64,000 nt of DNA, from positions 72,236,670 through 72,300,669 of the forward strand of contig OY776128.1 in the NCBI GenBank assembly GCA_963675135.1, in the 5' to 3' direction. A model generated the notes under the pieces. That model was given only the letters and a program-made list of their open reading frames with translations. It was not told the origin of the DNA and did not search any database. Each line of letters begins with the position of its first letter. The first letter of the stretch is position 1. The position numbers and the translations under genes are program-made. The DNA is from Galeopsis tetrahit (lineage: Eukaryota > Streptophyta > Magnoliopsida > Lamiales > Lamiaceae). Below, piece after piece: positions 43,799 to 56,080 of this stretch.

Positions 43799-44634
43799 TA
43801 AGTTTTTGCCAATGACATAAGAATAAACGATTGGTTATTGTGGAAATGAAATATAATACTCTATAAATTTATTTTAAATTATTATTATTGAGGGTTGTTA
43901 AAAATATATTATTATTTTGAATTATTATTATTTAATAAAATTATTATTATTGATTATTGTTAAAAATATAATATTATTTATATTATTAATATTAAATAAA
44001 TTAAAAAAAATATTATTATTTATATTATCAAGAATTATTATACTACTCCCATTATTTTATATTATTAAAAATAATATATTGGATATATTATTTATATTTT
44101 TGAGAAATTTTAAATTATTTTTTATGTTATTATATTTATAATTTAATATTATTGAGAAATATTATTATCGTTAAAATTTAATATATTACAGTATTATTTA
44201 TATTTTTTAATTTATTATATTATATTTTTCTTCTTGAGATTATATATTATATTAATATTTTTTTAAATATACCTTTTTATTGTTATTATTAAATAAGAGT
44301 ATATTATTGTTATTAATTATTTATTAAAGAGTTGATTCCTTATCTAAACCCATTGAAATTAAGGAATGAAAATTTCATACTTTTGGGAATTACCATTTCA
44401 TAAATCATATCAATTATACAATTTAAAAATTGATTCATGGCATCATATCAATCATACATTTATAATATATTAGGAGGACAATTGAACCATACACATCTAA
44501 ACGAATTAAATCAAAGTGAATATAGTATTAAAATATTTGATTCCTTTAAAATTTGAATTTTAAATATGATTTGTATTCAAATTATTATTTATAATATTTA
44601 AATATATGTTTTAAAATAAAATTATATAAAATAA

Positions 44635-45010
44635 TACTTCATGGATTCGTCCCTTTGAAAATTATCAATTTTGGGTGTTCCACTGAAAATTTATCATTAA
44701 TTCCTATCTCTCCCTACTTCTTTCTCTTTTCTACTTTTATTTTTCATATATCTCTTTAGCTCAACAACTCACTACACATATAATATTACAGTGATATTTG
44801 GGTGTAATTAATTGCAATTATACAATTGAAATTGAACTTCAATTCAATGAATTGAGTCAAAGATTAAGGTCAAAGATTAAATTAGATAAATTAAATATTA
44901 AAATTCAAGTGTACCTGATATACACTTAATTGTATAGAAGAATTTGCTATAATATTATATTCGGAATCAATGTAAAAAAAAAGGGACAACTTTCTATGGA
45001 AGGGAGAGTA
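44635..45010. mobile_element. Stowaway-like MITE, degenerate
   Basis: It starts TACTTCATGGATTCGTCCCTTTG and ends GGGACAACTTTCTATGGAAGGGAGAGTA. The ends pair imperfectly, and TA is present at both borders. Confidence 0.6.
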
Positions 45011-45697
45011 TATTATTCTTTTTCATTAAATTAAAAATAAATCCTAGTATTTGAATAGTTTTCCAATAAGAAGATATATAAATAATTTGTATTCGGATCA
45101 AATAATTTGATCCTTTAACACTGGACCACTAAATGATCTTATAAGATCTGTTTGATTACATGGTTCAGCAACATACAACGTATGCACATTCTTAACCACT
45201 CACATGTACAATGAACATGTTTATGTCATGTGTAAATATCAAATATAATGAACTACAAAAGTAGCTATATTCTTTCCATATATACTATGGGTATGCATGT
45301 GATCATGAATTGTGAGCCAATATAATAAAATTTTCCATCAAAAATCAATATTGAGAATGATATGTATCTAACTCAGTCATGTTATTTAAATAGTACAAGG
45401 CAATACGTATCTAACTCTTTTTTTTTTTTTTTTAAAACAAATATGCCTCTCTCTAATCCATGCCAACTTTTGTTGGTAGGTACAGATTGCAACCATCACC
45501 CAACATTAATCGACCACAAATGCTTAAAATAATTACATAGTATGTATGAACTAATTAAATAAACCCTCAATCATTCACAAGTTCAAGATTCAATTACCTA
45601 CCTATATATATATTTATCAAACACTGGGATCCATCTAACTTAATTTTCGCCCAATTTGAAAATAGGAAAAATATAAACCCCATATAAATATATTTGA

Positions 45698-47179
45698 TCA
45701 CGTACGACACCGTTCTCGAACAATAACCCGCAACCCATCGCGATAAGTTGCGGTGAGCCCCGGCGAGAACCGGGGAGTCGTGATATCGAACTGAACGAGC
45801 TCGACTCGATACAACCGCAACAACGAGATCGCGACACATTTGAGCTCAATTAAGGCCATTTCTTTCCCCAAACACACCCTAAGTCCAGCATGAAAAACCG
45901 GATACTTGAAATTGTTTTCAAGACAAAAAACACCATCTCTCAACCATCTTTGGGGCTTAAATTCCAAACAATCAAACCCCCAAATATCTTCCATTCTTCC
46001 CATTGCATAAGGGTGGTAAGTAACCCTAGTTCCCCCTTTCACAAACCTACCATCCGGCAAAACGTCGTCGTTTAGACAAAACTTTGAATCAAATTGAACC
46101 GGTGGAAACAATCTCATACTCTCATAAATTGCTCCATGCAAATAATGAAGCTCCATCAATTGATCATAGCTTCTCACCCCTTTATGTTTTCCGATCACCT
46201 CTTCCACCTCGTCTATTATCGCGGCCTCCACGTCCGGGTGGCGCGCCACGAGCCAGAAGAAGCTCGTTAGGGCGGAGGCCACCGTGTCACGCCCCGCCAA
46301 CAAAAAGTTTATCACTATATCCCGGAGATACTTCTCGTCGTCCGTACAAGTCATGAACCTCGACAAGAGATCGTTCTCCTCACAAAACCCTAACCCTCGT
46401 CGTTGTCGGATGACTTCTCGAGCTAAAACGTCGATTTTCTCGATCGATTTTCGAAGTTTTTTCTCACTTCCAATGTTTAAAAACCTCTTGACCTTCCAAA
46501 TCAACGGAGACACCGCCATCGCCCTCTCCGCGGACAATTTCGACGCTAAATCGAACGAAATCGCAAATTCGGACAAAGGCAACGAAAGCTCCAAACACTT
46601 GGGGTCTAATCCAAACGAAAATCTACAAATACAATCAAAAGAGAATCTCTTGAACACATCTTGCAAATCAAGAACTACTCCTTTTGTGGATGCGGAGTCC
46701 ATAACCGGGAGCAGACGACACTCGGTCACGTGACTCACGACGTCGAAAGCGAAAGCCCGAATGGGGAGACGGGCCAGCTCGAGGCCCGCCATCTTCCTTT
46801 GGAACCTCCAAGCGTCACCATCAACGTTGAATATGCCACGGCCCAAGAAATCGCCCAAGATGGCCGAAAAGGGTTTCCCTTTTGGGAAATTATCGAACCG
46901 GGTTTTTAGCATGTACTCTACGGTTTTAGGGTTTGCAGTGATGATGTTGTTAAGAACATGGATATGAATTGTGCGAGATGGGGATTGTTTGAGGAGGTGA
47001 CTGTACCAATCGCAGAGATTGGGGAACTGTAGAGACCAGCGAGATTCCATGTACGTTTGGCAGATTTCGCAGTTGCACCAAACCCTAATTCGGACTAATT
47101 TCACGATTAAAAACACGATTGGGATAATTGAGATAATTATGATTGGAGAAAAGATCAGGAAGAGTATGTTAGTGGCCAT
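45698..47179 (-). CDS. CYP94C1: Cytochrome P450, CYP94C1-like
   Basis: This intronless frame of 493 aa is typical of clan-86 P450s. An N-terminal membrane anchor (about residues 5-30) is followed by CNCEIC and SPSRTIHIHVLNNIITANP, characteristic of CYP94B/C. The I-helix AGRDT, the ExxR motif ESMR, the PERF-like FKPQRW, and the haem loop FHAGLRVCLGKEMA with ligand Cys436 are all present. The segments LSEFAISFDLASKLSAERAM and IGSEKKLRKSIEKI, and FPPVQFDSKF, match CYP94C1. That ER enzyme oxidises 12-hydroxy-jasmonoyl-isoleucine to the 12-carboxy form, and so turns off jasmonate signalling. In the haem loop, Leu sits where Pro or Ala is usual (AGLRVC). The start was chosen because it supplies the anchor. 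Function is inferred from family; transcription of the family is usually jasmonate- and wound-induced. Confidence 0.93.
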   Translation of the reverse strand: MATNILFLIFSPIIIISIIPIVFLIVKLVRIRVWCNCEICQTYMESRWSLQFPNLCDWYSHLLKQSPSRTIHIHVLNNIITANPKTVEYMLKTRFDNFPKGKPFSAILGDFLGRGIFNVDGDAWRFQRKMAGLELARLPIRAFAFDVVSHVTECRLLPVMDSASTKGVVLDLQDVFKRFSFDCICRFSFGLDPKCLELSLPLSEFAISFDLASKLSAERAMAVSPLIWKVKRFLNIGSEKKLRKSIEKIDVLAREVIRQRRGLGFCEENDLLSRFMTCTDDEKYLRDIVINFLLAGRDTVASALTSFFWLVARHPDVEAAIIDEVEEVIGKHKGVRSYDQLMELHYLHGAIYESMRLFPPVQFDSKFCLNDDVLPDGRFVKGGTRVTYHPYAMGRMEDIWGFDCLEFKPQRWLRDGVFCLENNFKYPVFHAGLRVCLGKEMALIELKCVAISLLRLYRVELVQFDITTPRFSPGLTATYRDGLRVIVRERCRT

Positions 47180-47330
47180 GGAAATAAGGATTTATTATTG
47201 CAAGAATGAAATTTGATGGAATTAATTTAGTGGGGTGGGGGGAGTGTTTATTTTTTATTTGATTGAAAAGAGTGTATATTCACATGATACATATATAGAT
47301 GTGATAGAAGCTATGTAGTGGGTAAGATCC
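47180..47330 (-). promoter_or_regulatory. Promoter region of the P450 gene
   Basis: A minus-strand CTATATATGTATC near 47300-47288 is a plausible TATA box about 110 bp upstream of the start codon. No specific jasmonate-response element was identified with confidence. Confidence 0.4.
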
Positions 47331-47639
47331 ACTAAATAAATAATTCAAGAAACACATTTTTAATATGAAAGAATATATCCATGAACAAATTTAGAAGTGC
47401 GGGTAAATAGATATAATATGCTATACGGTGAGCTAGCATAAAAGAGTAAAAAAAAAAAAATGTGTGTGTGTGTTTGTTTTTGCATGTGTTTTAAGAAAAA
47501 TATTGATTGTTTATTAATAAAATAAATAAAGTAGTTAGAGAATAAATGAGATGATTAGAGAAAAAATAAAATAAGCATGATGTTATATTTTTATTTTTTT
47601 TAAAAAGGGACAAACTTAATTATTATTATTATATGAGTT

Positions 47640-48118
47640 GGTCTGTGCATAGGTGCATGTTATGCACCCTAGTCCATGTTGCATTTTTCAGTTTACTGAC
47701 TTACACTTTTTGATAAATGGTGTTGCAATTTTCAATTATTAAACTATATAATAATATTTTTAGTAATAATTGAAAAGTGCAACACCATTTACCAAGAAGT
47801 GTAAGTCAGTAAAACTGAAAAGTGCAACATGGACTAGGGTGCATAACATGCAGTCGAGTGCATACTAGACTTTACCTTATTATATATAGGTAAAGTCTAG
47901 TATCCACTCGAGTGCATGCTGTGCACCCTAGTCCATGTGCACTTTTCAGTTTACTAACTTACACTTTTTGGTAAATGGTGTTGCATTTTTCAATTTTTAC
48001 TTATACAGTTTAATAATTGAAAAGTGCAACACCATTTACCAAAAAGTGTAAGTCAGTAACTGAAAAGTGCAACATGAACTAGGGTGCACAACATGCACTC
48101 GAGTCCATAGCAGACCAA
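47640..48118. mobile_element. Two tandem long-hairpin MITEs
   Basis: Each unit is a foldback: ATGCACCCTAGTCCATG...tttcagtttactgacttacac...ggtaaatggtgttgca and its inverse, with loops of about 60 bp (first unit to about 47860, second from about 47900). A short palindromic linker (gtaaagtctagtat in both orientations) joins them, and the outer borders are ttggtctg and cagaccaa. No coding capacity. Confidence 0.75.
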
Positions 48119-48670
48119 TCCTTATATATATAGTACTTTGAAAACGAATTTGATATCATTTGTGACCATTTTTGTATTCTATTTTGTGTTCTATATTACG
48201 GATGCATGGCATTTAGATGAAGAATATTTTTTAATGAACTTTATATTTCATGTACATGTATTAATAATTAAGCAGGTTGAATAAAAAATAAATATGAAAA
48301 GTTAGACAGATGAATTAAATTTCTTTGAGAATGAATCACTTTTACCTTTCAACTTATTTTTTATTAAATATATATATAAAACCACGATCTCATATATACA
48401 TGTGCTGGATCTTCACCATATTATTTGAGTCATGTTTTTTTGTTTGTTTAAATATCATGCACGCGTTATATGACACCCTAATAAAAAGTGATGAATTCCT
48501 TTTTATATAGCCATATAGGCATGAGTCTCTTGCACTTTGATTTACAACTAATTAATACTTTTGTTTAATGGAAACAATCGATAATGTTCCATAAAAATAA
48601 TTAATACTCATAAATATTTAATATAATTTAATGAAAAATTGCAAGTGAGCACACGGTAATTATCTATAGG

Positions 48671-49318
48671 TAGGGGTGGGCATTCGATTATTTCAGTTGG
48701 ATTTTGGACTTTTTTCAATCAAATTAAAATAACTGAAATATTAAAAAATGAAATCAAAATCGAATTTTACTAGAACCGATCTTAAAAGTTTGGTTCGGTT
48801 TAAACTGAAATTCTTGCATTAAATATTATTTTTCAACAAATAAATATATTAAAATACTTTTTACACTAAAAATTAAATTCATATTACAAGCTCAAGAGTT
48901 CACAATCCAAACCAACAAGTTCGTCAAAGTTTACAAATCATACAAATCTCACAAAAAACTACGGTTCGATTGCATTATTCGTAATAAAATTCATCTTCAG
49001 GAGATAATAATTTTTTAGTGGCCGGGATAGAAAAAGACGATAAATGTCGAATTGAAAAATTGAGATTAAAAATTAATTAATGAAGTAGCATATTTCAAGT
49101 AGAGTTTCTTCTTGTTGATGTATTGTTCAATATAATCTATTATTAAATAAGTATTCATTACTTATATAAAGTAATTCAGTTTATACGATTTTGTAAAATA
49201 CAAATCGAACTGAATCCAAATTTTTAAATATATTTCAACTGAATCGAACCGAACAACTGAATAAATCGAAAATTGTCGATTCGATTCGAAATTTCGATTT
49301 TGTGAATACCCCTACCTA
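48671..49318. mobile_element. hAT-like MITE
   Basis: It opens GGTAGGGGTGGGCATTCGATT and closes CGATTTTGTGAATACCCCTACC. Internal inverted words (attcagtt, aaccgaac) are dispersed. These TAGGGGTGGGCA ends are common among plant hAT-like MITEs. The surrounding palindromic CTATAGGTAG prevents certain assignment of an 8-bp duplication. Confidence 0.7.
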
Positions 49319-50603
49319 CCTATATAGGAAGAGTACGATTGGTAACATGGGTGATTTGATGCATGGCATGTTACCAATCATTCTTGGTGGAGCCGTGATC
49401 TTTATATATAGATACGGCCATGCTCCTGCCACGTGTATTCACTATTCACAAATGATTCCTTAATTAATAAAACTATATACATATTCCATTTTTGCATCAA
49501 CAGACAAAAGAACACCATTCTTTAATATATAGACATATTTCACATCAATATTATTCTAATTGAGATTTGAGAATGTGTAATAAATATATTTCTGGTTGTT
49601 GAGAAAGATCCATGAATATATTGTATATAGGTAGATAAGGCTTAATTTTTTTGAGCAAAAATTTAAAATATATAGGTAGATAAGGCTTAATGGAGATAAA
49701 TATATATTAGTGGAAACAAAGTCATCCCACAAGACAAATACGTGCCATTTATACTAATCATTCTAACACGTGTAGCATTTCTTCTATTTTTTCAAATCAC
49801 TAGCTAGATATTTATCAATTTTTTAATAAATTAAATTTATTTTTCAATCAAATAGTGCATGCCTACCAATTACCATTGAAATATAATGCGCTTTCCAGAA
49901 TGAATTAAGTATCATCAAATAGAGTATGATGAGAATAAACAAATTAAAGGACTCACTATCCATTCCCATAATATATAAACATCTCACTATATTTTTATTT
50001 ATTTTATCACTTTTCACTAACTTAATTCCATTTTAATCAACCACTTACATTTTAAGTGGTATAAACATTTTATGCCCGTAGTGGATCCCATATATAAGAA
50101 ACCCATCATTGACTCCCATATCAAAATTATATATATATTAGATTTACGTTTGACTGAATGCTAACGTTATTATAAGTTTTGTTGAATCTCAAATTATTGA
50201 AAACAAATTATAGCTGGACAATTTTGTGAATTATTGTCCTGGATTACAACGGCCATCCATCATTTGGTGAATGGGCCATGTTAAATCTTTCTAAAATCTA
50301 TTTCGGAATCTTTTCTCTCCCACTTTATTTTTCCTTCATTTTTTTTTTTTTTTTTTTTAGAATCACACTTCTTTAAAATATAACTACTCAACCGCTTCTT
50401 TCATTACTTTTTGCTTTCTACCATCCATTTCTTTCCTTTTTTCTTTATGATTTTCTTTACTTTGAAAAATTAAATGAGAGATTGAATTATTTATTTTTAA
50501 TTATATATTAAGCTTATAAAAAATTTCACATTAAAAATATAAATATAATATAATTTAAATTATATTATATTTTCTTTACCATCCTTCACTAGTTCACTAC
50601 GGT

Positions 50604-50737
50604 AGAAACTCTATAAATTAATATTCAATTAATTAATAAATTCTCTAAAATAATATTTTTGACCGAGTTCAGAAACTCTATAAATTAATATTCAATTAAT
50701 TAATAAATTCTCTAAAATAATATTTTTGACCGGTCCA
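50604..50737. repeat. 67-bp tandem duplication
   Basis: agaaactctataaattaata, through tattcaattaattaataaattctctaaaataatatttttgaccg, occurs twice with a 67-bp period. Confidence 0.8.
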
Positions 50738-51649
50738 AACTCGGGGATATAGTGGTAAATTAATAAACTCACTAAAACTATAAGATAATACATTTTTTTA
50801 TAATTTCTATAGGTTCCATATAAAATATAAATTAATAATTCCTTAAATACTACTTGTCTTTTATTTTTTGTTGAAATCAATTTCACCTTAAATCTCGTCT
50901 CTAATTTTTTTTATAATTGTAAGAACTTTTAGTGTCGTTTTCTCATAGCTCAACAAGAAATTATTCAACGTGATTGCTACTTTTGAGTGAGACTTGGATT
51001 ATCTTTGTTGTGCTTACATAATGTTCTTCGAATTTCGTCGGTCATTGTTATGTTGTGTGTATGATTTGTTTGTGTTAGCATATTTTGATCTTGTATAATT
51101 ATATAAAAAATATATTTTAATGTCCATAAAGTGATACAATGAACACAAGAAACATAATAATGTGAAAGATTGAATGATTCTTACAAATGAGACCATTTAT
51201 TTGATATACAATAATTAATTACAGGTGGAAGTTTGAAGTGGTGTTTATAAATTGAGTATTTTATTACTATAAATTAATAAAATATTAATTAATGTTAGTA
51301 ATAATTATTAATTTATAGATAAATTAATAACTCTTTTAATTAATAAATTTTGGTGGTTCCAATATTATTAATTTATACGCATAATAATATTGTAATAAAT
51401 TTCTTTAAGATACATTTATTTGCTGTTCTGCTATTTTATTTTATAGGAGTAGTTATTAGTATTAAATTTATTAATTGGTAGATTATATTTTATAAACGTT
51501 GTGATATTTTTTTTTCTTTGAAAATAAACGTTGTGATATTTTATTCAAGTGAATAATTATAATTTCAATTAAACGTAATAATAAATATACGCTACTTGTA
51601 CAAACTGTGTCTGGAAGAGAAAATCTCATTTTACGGTAGCTTAGGACTC

Positions 51650-52660
51650 ATCCAATTTATATCCTTTAAATTTTCACCTTTTCAAATTACGTTCTTTTTT
51701 ATTTAATTTACGTCCTTTTTACCAAATTTTTTTAACTCATTGGAATGTGATGAATAAATTGGGATTCGGTCAAATAATCCAATTTAAAATTAAAATTAAA
51801 ATTTAAAAATTATTTCTTTTTAAATCTCATTAAAAATTCTAAAAAATATTAAAATATCATAAGAATTTCGAAAATCTCAATATAATTAAAAACTATAAAA
51901 TGTGTAAAATAAAATTTAAAATATCTCATTAAAATTTCTAAAAATTCTATTGAAAATTATAAAATGTGAGAAATAAAATTAAAAAATTCTACAATTCAAA
52001 ATCGAAAAATGTGTAATTTAAATATTAATACTAAATTCTAAAAATCTCATTAATTTTTTAAGAATGTGTAGATATATAAAAAATTACAAATTCTAAAAAT
52101 CTTATATAAATATTAAAAATATTAATATTCATTAAAACCAGACTTGATTCGGACTCGTCCACCATTAAAATTTTGCTCAAGCTCGTAAAAAATTTTGGTC
52201 CCACGAGGTTTCCCAACTAACTCCCGAGGTTGAGTGAAAGTTTCGTGCCTTGATCTACTGTACAACCGTCCCAAATTCATTTTAATGTGATTTTTTTAAT
52301 TGTAAAATTTTTAATTTATAGATTTTTTTTATTCTTAGAATTTTTTATTTTTATGGGATTTTCAATTTTTAGAATTTTTTTTTTTTTAATTTAACCATTT
52401 TTCAGATTTTAGAATTGTAGAATTTTAGATTTTTTTATTTACACAATTTATAAAATTTAATGAGTTTTTTTAGAATTTTTAATGTTATTTTCAGAAAATT
52501 TTAATTACTAATTTCAAAATTAAAGGACGTAAATTGAATTATTTGACCGGAATTTCAATTTTTCGGCAAAAATGATGTAAATTGGACTGAAAGAATGTAA
52601 ATTGGACACTCTAAAATGTAAATTGAAAAAGTGATAATTTAAACGATATAAATTTTTTTA
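51650..52660. mobile_element. Long inverted-repeat element, A+T-rich
   Basis: The left end (aatttatatcctttaaattttcaccttttcaaattacg) pairs with the right end (gtaaattgaaaaagtgataatttaaacgatataaatt). Inner arms of tttaaaatt-type words continue the inversion. There is no coding capacity and no resolved target duplication. Possibly a Mutator-like nonautonomous element. Confidence 0.6.
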
Positions 52661-53445
52661 ATCCGGAAAGAAAGAGTAAAAAATCAAAATAATGATACTA
52701 ATTTTGGCCTTTTGTTCTTTAGTTAATTTTGAGACTTAAATCATTAAAAAGAAAGTGCAGTAGGTCGTCATCTTTCCATCGCCACCGTGCATCCGACTAG
52801 GACCATTTCACGATTCTCTATCTTCACCACAATTGTCTCTATGATATTTCTGAATTATCCAATTTATAATTGATACTATTGTTAAGTTTGTTTGAACTTA
52901 GAAAAAGTTGGTAAGTCATATGTTTCAAAATTAAGGTTGAGACTTTGATCCGATAATAAACGATCGATGATCAATTATGAACTTTAAAAAAAAAAAATTC
53001 CCAAATGCCTATTTATATTCCTTCCTCTAATCTTGTCAACCCTTTTTTTCCTGAAATAATTTCATAAAAAACATGTTTAAATTAATACTCCATAATGTAA
53101 AGTAATATATATACTAAAAATAAAATTATAAGCTTAACCAAACGCCCTAACCAAACTAATGTGTTTATTAGATGGTCACGGTTATACACACGGACCTATT
53201 AAAGACATTGATTAATGTGAAAATTGCTTGAAATTAATATGTTTAATTCATATAATTTTATAGAATTTAATGCATTATTTACACTAAATTGACTAATTGC
53301 AAATAATTTGAAGAAATGGTATATTTCGCTATTATTTTAGGAAGTTGAACATTTTTAGAGTAAAACACATTTTAATTATATTGTGAAATCAATGGAAAGA
53401 ATAATTTGAGAAGCAAGAAATTTTAAATGGGTTTGAGATTAAATT

Positions 53446-54682
53446 GGGCGCGGCTAAAGGCACCCAAGGATCCTATTAGTACACCCACGCGATGAGCACA
53501 CCCATAAAACAGATGAGAACACCCACGTGGAAAATACAAAATTACCCTCCCCTCAATTAAAACCATTCATTCTTCTCTTCCTCTCTCTCCATTTCAGTAC
53601 ACCCAGGCCACCACTCCCTCCTCCATCACTCCAATGGCCGTCGCCCACCCACCTCCTCCCTCCAGGCGCGGCCGCCGCCCACCCACCTCCTCCCTCCCAG
53701 GCGCGGCCGCCGCCCCGTTTGAAGAAAAAAAGTCGCGGTCATGAAGAAAAGCCCGCCGTCGCCGTCCGTTCGGCGGCACCAGATCTGTAAAAAAAGCTCG
53801 TCGTCGCCTCCGGTGTTGAAGAAGCCCGTCGGCCGTGTTGAAGAAGCCCATTGACCGCACCACCTCCTCCTTCAAGCGGCCTCCCCCCACCTCCTCCCTC
53901 CAAGAAAGTCGTCGCCCACACCCCCTCCTATGCCGTCGCCGCCGTCAAACGAAGGTAAGTAGGGTTTTGAAATTTTTGTTACACATCTAAACAAAAAAAA
54001 TTAGGGTTTTGAATTTTTTGTTACAAATCTAAATAAAAAAAAATTAGGGTTTTGAAAATTTTGTTACAGATCTAAACAAAAAAAATTAGGGTTTTGAATT
54101 TTTTTTTGGTTTTTGAATTTGTCCGAAATTTTCTTTCTAATCCAAGTACTTTATTCGATTTTTTTTCCCGAACACCGTGTTCGATTTTTTTTTTCGCACA
54201 AATGTAAATTGTTTTAGAATTTTTTTCAAACACAATGAGTTTGTTTAGGAAAAACTTTCGAACATATTCACTTTGTTGGGTTAAAATTTTCGAACAACCC
54301 TTTTTTTTTCGGACATTGTTGATATGTGCGAAAGAAAATCCCGAAATACAGTCTTTTAAAGTTTTCGGACAAATTTGAGTTGTTTTGGAATTTTTTTCGA
54401 ACCTACTGATTTTGTTTTGGAAAATTTTTCGAACATGTGTGTTTTGGAAAGATTTTCGTACAGTTGGTTGTTTATTTTTGTTGAAATTTTGGAGTTTTTG
54501 GTGTGGAAGAAGTGGTGTTGGGGGAGATAATTTTGTGAAATAGAATGGTTGGGTGTACTCATCTTCGTTTCTTTCATAAATTTTATCTTAGGGGTATATT
54601 GGACATTTTACATGTACTGAAAAATTAAAAAAATGTTTGTTGGGTGTACACATAGGATCCTTGGGTGCCTTTAGCCGCGCCC
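53446..54682. mobile_element. TIR element with perfect 31-bp ends and G+C-rich cargo
   Basis: The inverted repeats 53446-53476 and 54652-54682 (starting GGGCGCGGCTAAAGGCACCC) are perfect. The cargo begins G+C-rich and Pro/Arg-coding in composition (53600-53955), with a 34-bp tandem duplication (cgcccacccacctcctccct plus ggcgcggccgc). It then meets an exon-donor-like junction (ACGAAG|GTAAGT, 53954) followed by T-rich sequence with repeated gggttttgaa and ttttcgaaca words. This looks like a captured first exon and intron start. No transposase was seen, and no clear target duplication. The 87-codon frame at 53527 is not accepted as a gene. Confidence 0.7.
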
Positions 54683-54806
54683 TAAAAGGAGATGGAGGCC
54701 TGCTTATAAATGGCGGCCAAATCACAGCCCATCTTCTTAATTAATTGAGGCCCATTGGTGAAGCTTGGACTGTGAGAAACAAAAGAAGAGAAGCAAGTAG
54801 CAGAAT

Positions 54807-56080
54807 GGGCGCGGTTATACACACCGAACTATTGAGGATACCCACTGGACACGAGTACACACACTCTAAGGGCATCTCCAATGCAAGTGAGAAATTTTTG
54901 GGTAGAAATTTGTCACATATGTGACACCTCATTAGTTTCCTACTCCTATCACAAATAATTCATTTCCCTCCCAATGCTTTCTACCTCAAAATTATTCATA
55001 GGTCCCACAATTAAATTTCTATTTTATTTTATTCATATTTATTTATTAACTATTTTTATTTATAATTTAACTTCTACAATTAAAAATCACAATAAATATT
55101 AATTATAAAATTTAAGTTATAAAAATAAATAATATTAATATATTTCCTGACAAAATATTATTGAAATAACACCAAAAGTACAAGATAAAAAATACTCTAT
55201 CAATTGTAATTTGTAAATACAAAATAATTAAATTCTTAATAAATTAAAATAAATGTAAAAACCTGAAAAGAAAACAAAAAAAATAAAACATAAATTAATA
55301 AGAAGTAAATAAATAAGAAATTAAAATGAAAAAAAAAAAAAAAAAATAGAAGTTGGGGACCACTTGAAATGGGGTAGAAGAACTTCTACCCCATTTCTCC
55401 TCTCTCCTCCACATCATCTCACCCCCAACCCCTTCTACCCTCAATTTGAGTTAGGAGTAGAAATCCACATGAGACTTCTACCCCATTGGAGATGCCCTAA
55501 GATAAGGACACCTACTATGAAAACCCTAGAATATCTCTAACATTCTTAAAACCCTAATTCTAGTCATTTATATATTATCCTTATTACACCCACCAACTAT
55601 TCCTCTTCCTCCCACCTTCCCCCACGATCGCGCCCACCTCCCCCGTCGTCGCAGCGCTGCGCCGCCCATCTCCCACCGGCGCCGTGTCGATGTGCCGCCC
55701 ACCTCCCCCAGTCGCCACGGCGCTGTGTCGCCCACTTCACCTTCGCTGCGCACGTTCATCGCACCCATGCACGTCGCCGGTAGCCAGCCCCTTCGTCGCT
55801 TCTCTCCCCCAGCTCCGACTCCCCCGCCTGCAGCCATTCCACCGCCGTTTTGAAGGTAGGTTTTTTTTTTTTACAATTTTTACCGATAAAAAAATTAGGG
55901 TTTTGAAAAATTTAGAAAATTTAGGAAAATTAGGGTTTTTAGTAGTTTGAGAATTATTTTCGAACATATTGAGTTTGTTTTGGAAAAAAATTCAACAACT
56001 CAGGAAAAAATTTCCAACAAAACGTTCGATCTTTTTTTCATTAAAAAGTTTTCGGACATCTTTTTAATAAACTGTATGAT
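54807..56080. mobile_element. Related cargo-carrying element, left end only, interrupted by a Tourist element
   Basis: It begins GGGCGCGGTTATACACACCG, close to the end of the preceding element. After the Tourist insertion comes G+C-rich sequence (55610-55855) reaching a donor-like TTTTGAAG|GTAGG. T-rich DNA follows, with the same gggttttgaa, tttcgaacatattgagtttgtttt and gttttcggaca words as at 53954-54440. A matching right end was not found, so limits are approximate. Confidence 0.55.
54870..55497. mobile_element. Tourist-type MITE
   Basis: Ends GGGCATCTCCAATG and CATTGGAGATGCCC are perfect inverted repeats, and TAA is duplicated at 54867-54869 and 55498-55500. Inverted homology continues (gttaggagtagaaat against tttcctactcctatc). 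Confidence 0.88.

Larger units (their letters stand above)
42763..45590. other. A+T-rich intergenic DNA with MITEs
   Basis: No gene was seen. It contains an inverted array (43095-43425), two Stowaway-type elements, and a long ATT/TTA-rich low-complexity stretch (about 43870-44340). Confidence 0.5.
49319..53445. other. A+T-rich intergenic DNA
   Basis: No gene was seen. It holds a 67-bp tandem duplication (50604-50737), a long inverted-repeat element (51650-52660), and a fragment at about 53173-53215 (ggtcacggttatacacacgg) related to the left end of the mosaic at 54807. Confidence 0.5.

Noticed and set aside
46084..46909. Open frames antisense to the P450
   Set aside because: Shadows of the P450 coding strand; no independent domain.
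53527..53790. 87-codon Pro-rich frame
   Set aside because: Low-complexity CCT/CCG repeats within a TIR element, with an equally long frame on the opposite strand; likely cargo remnant.
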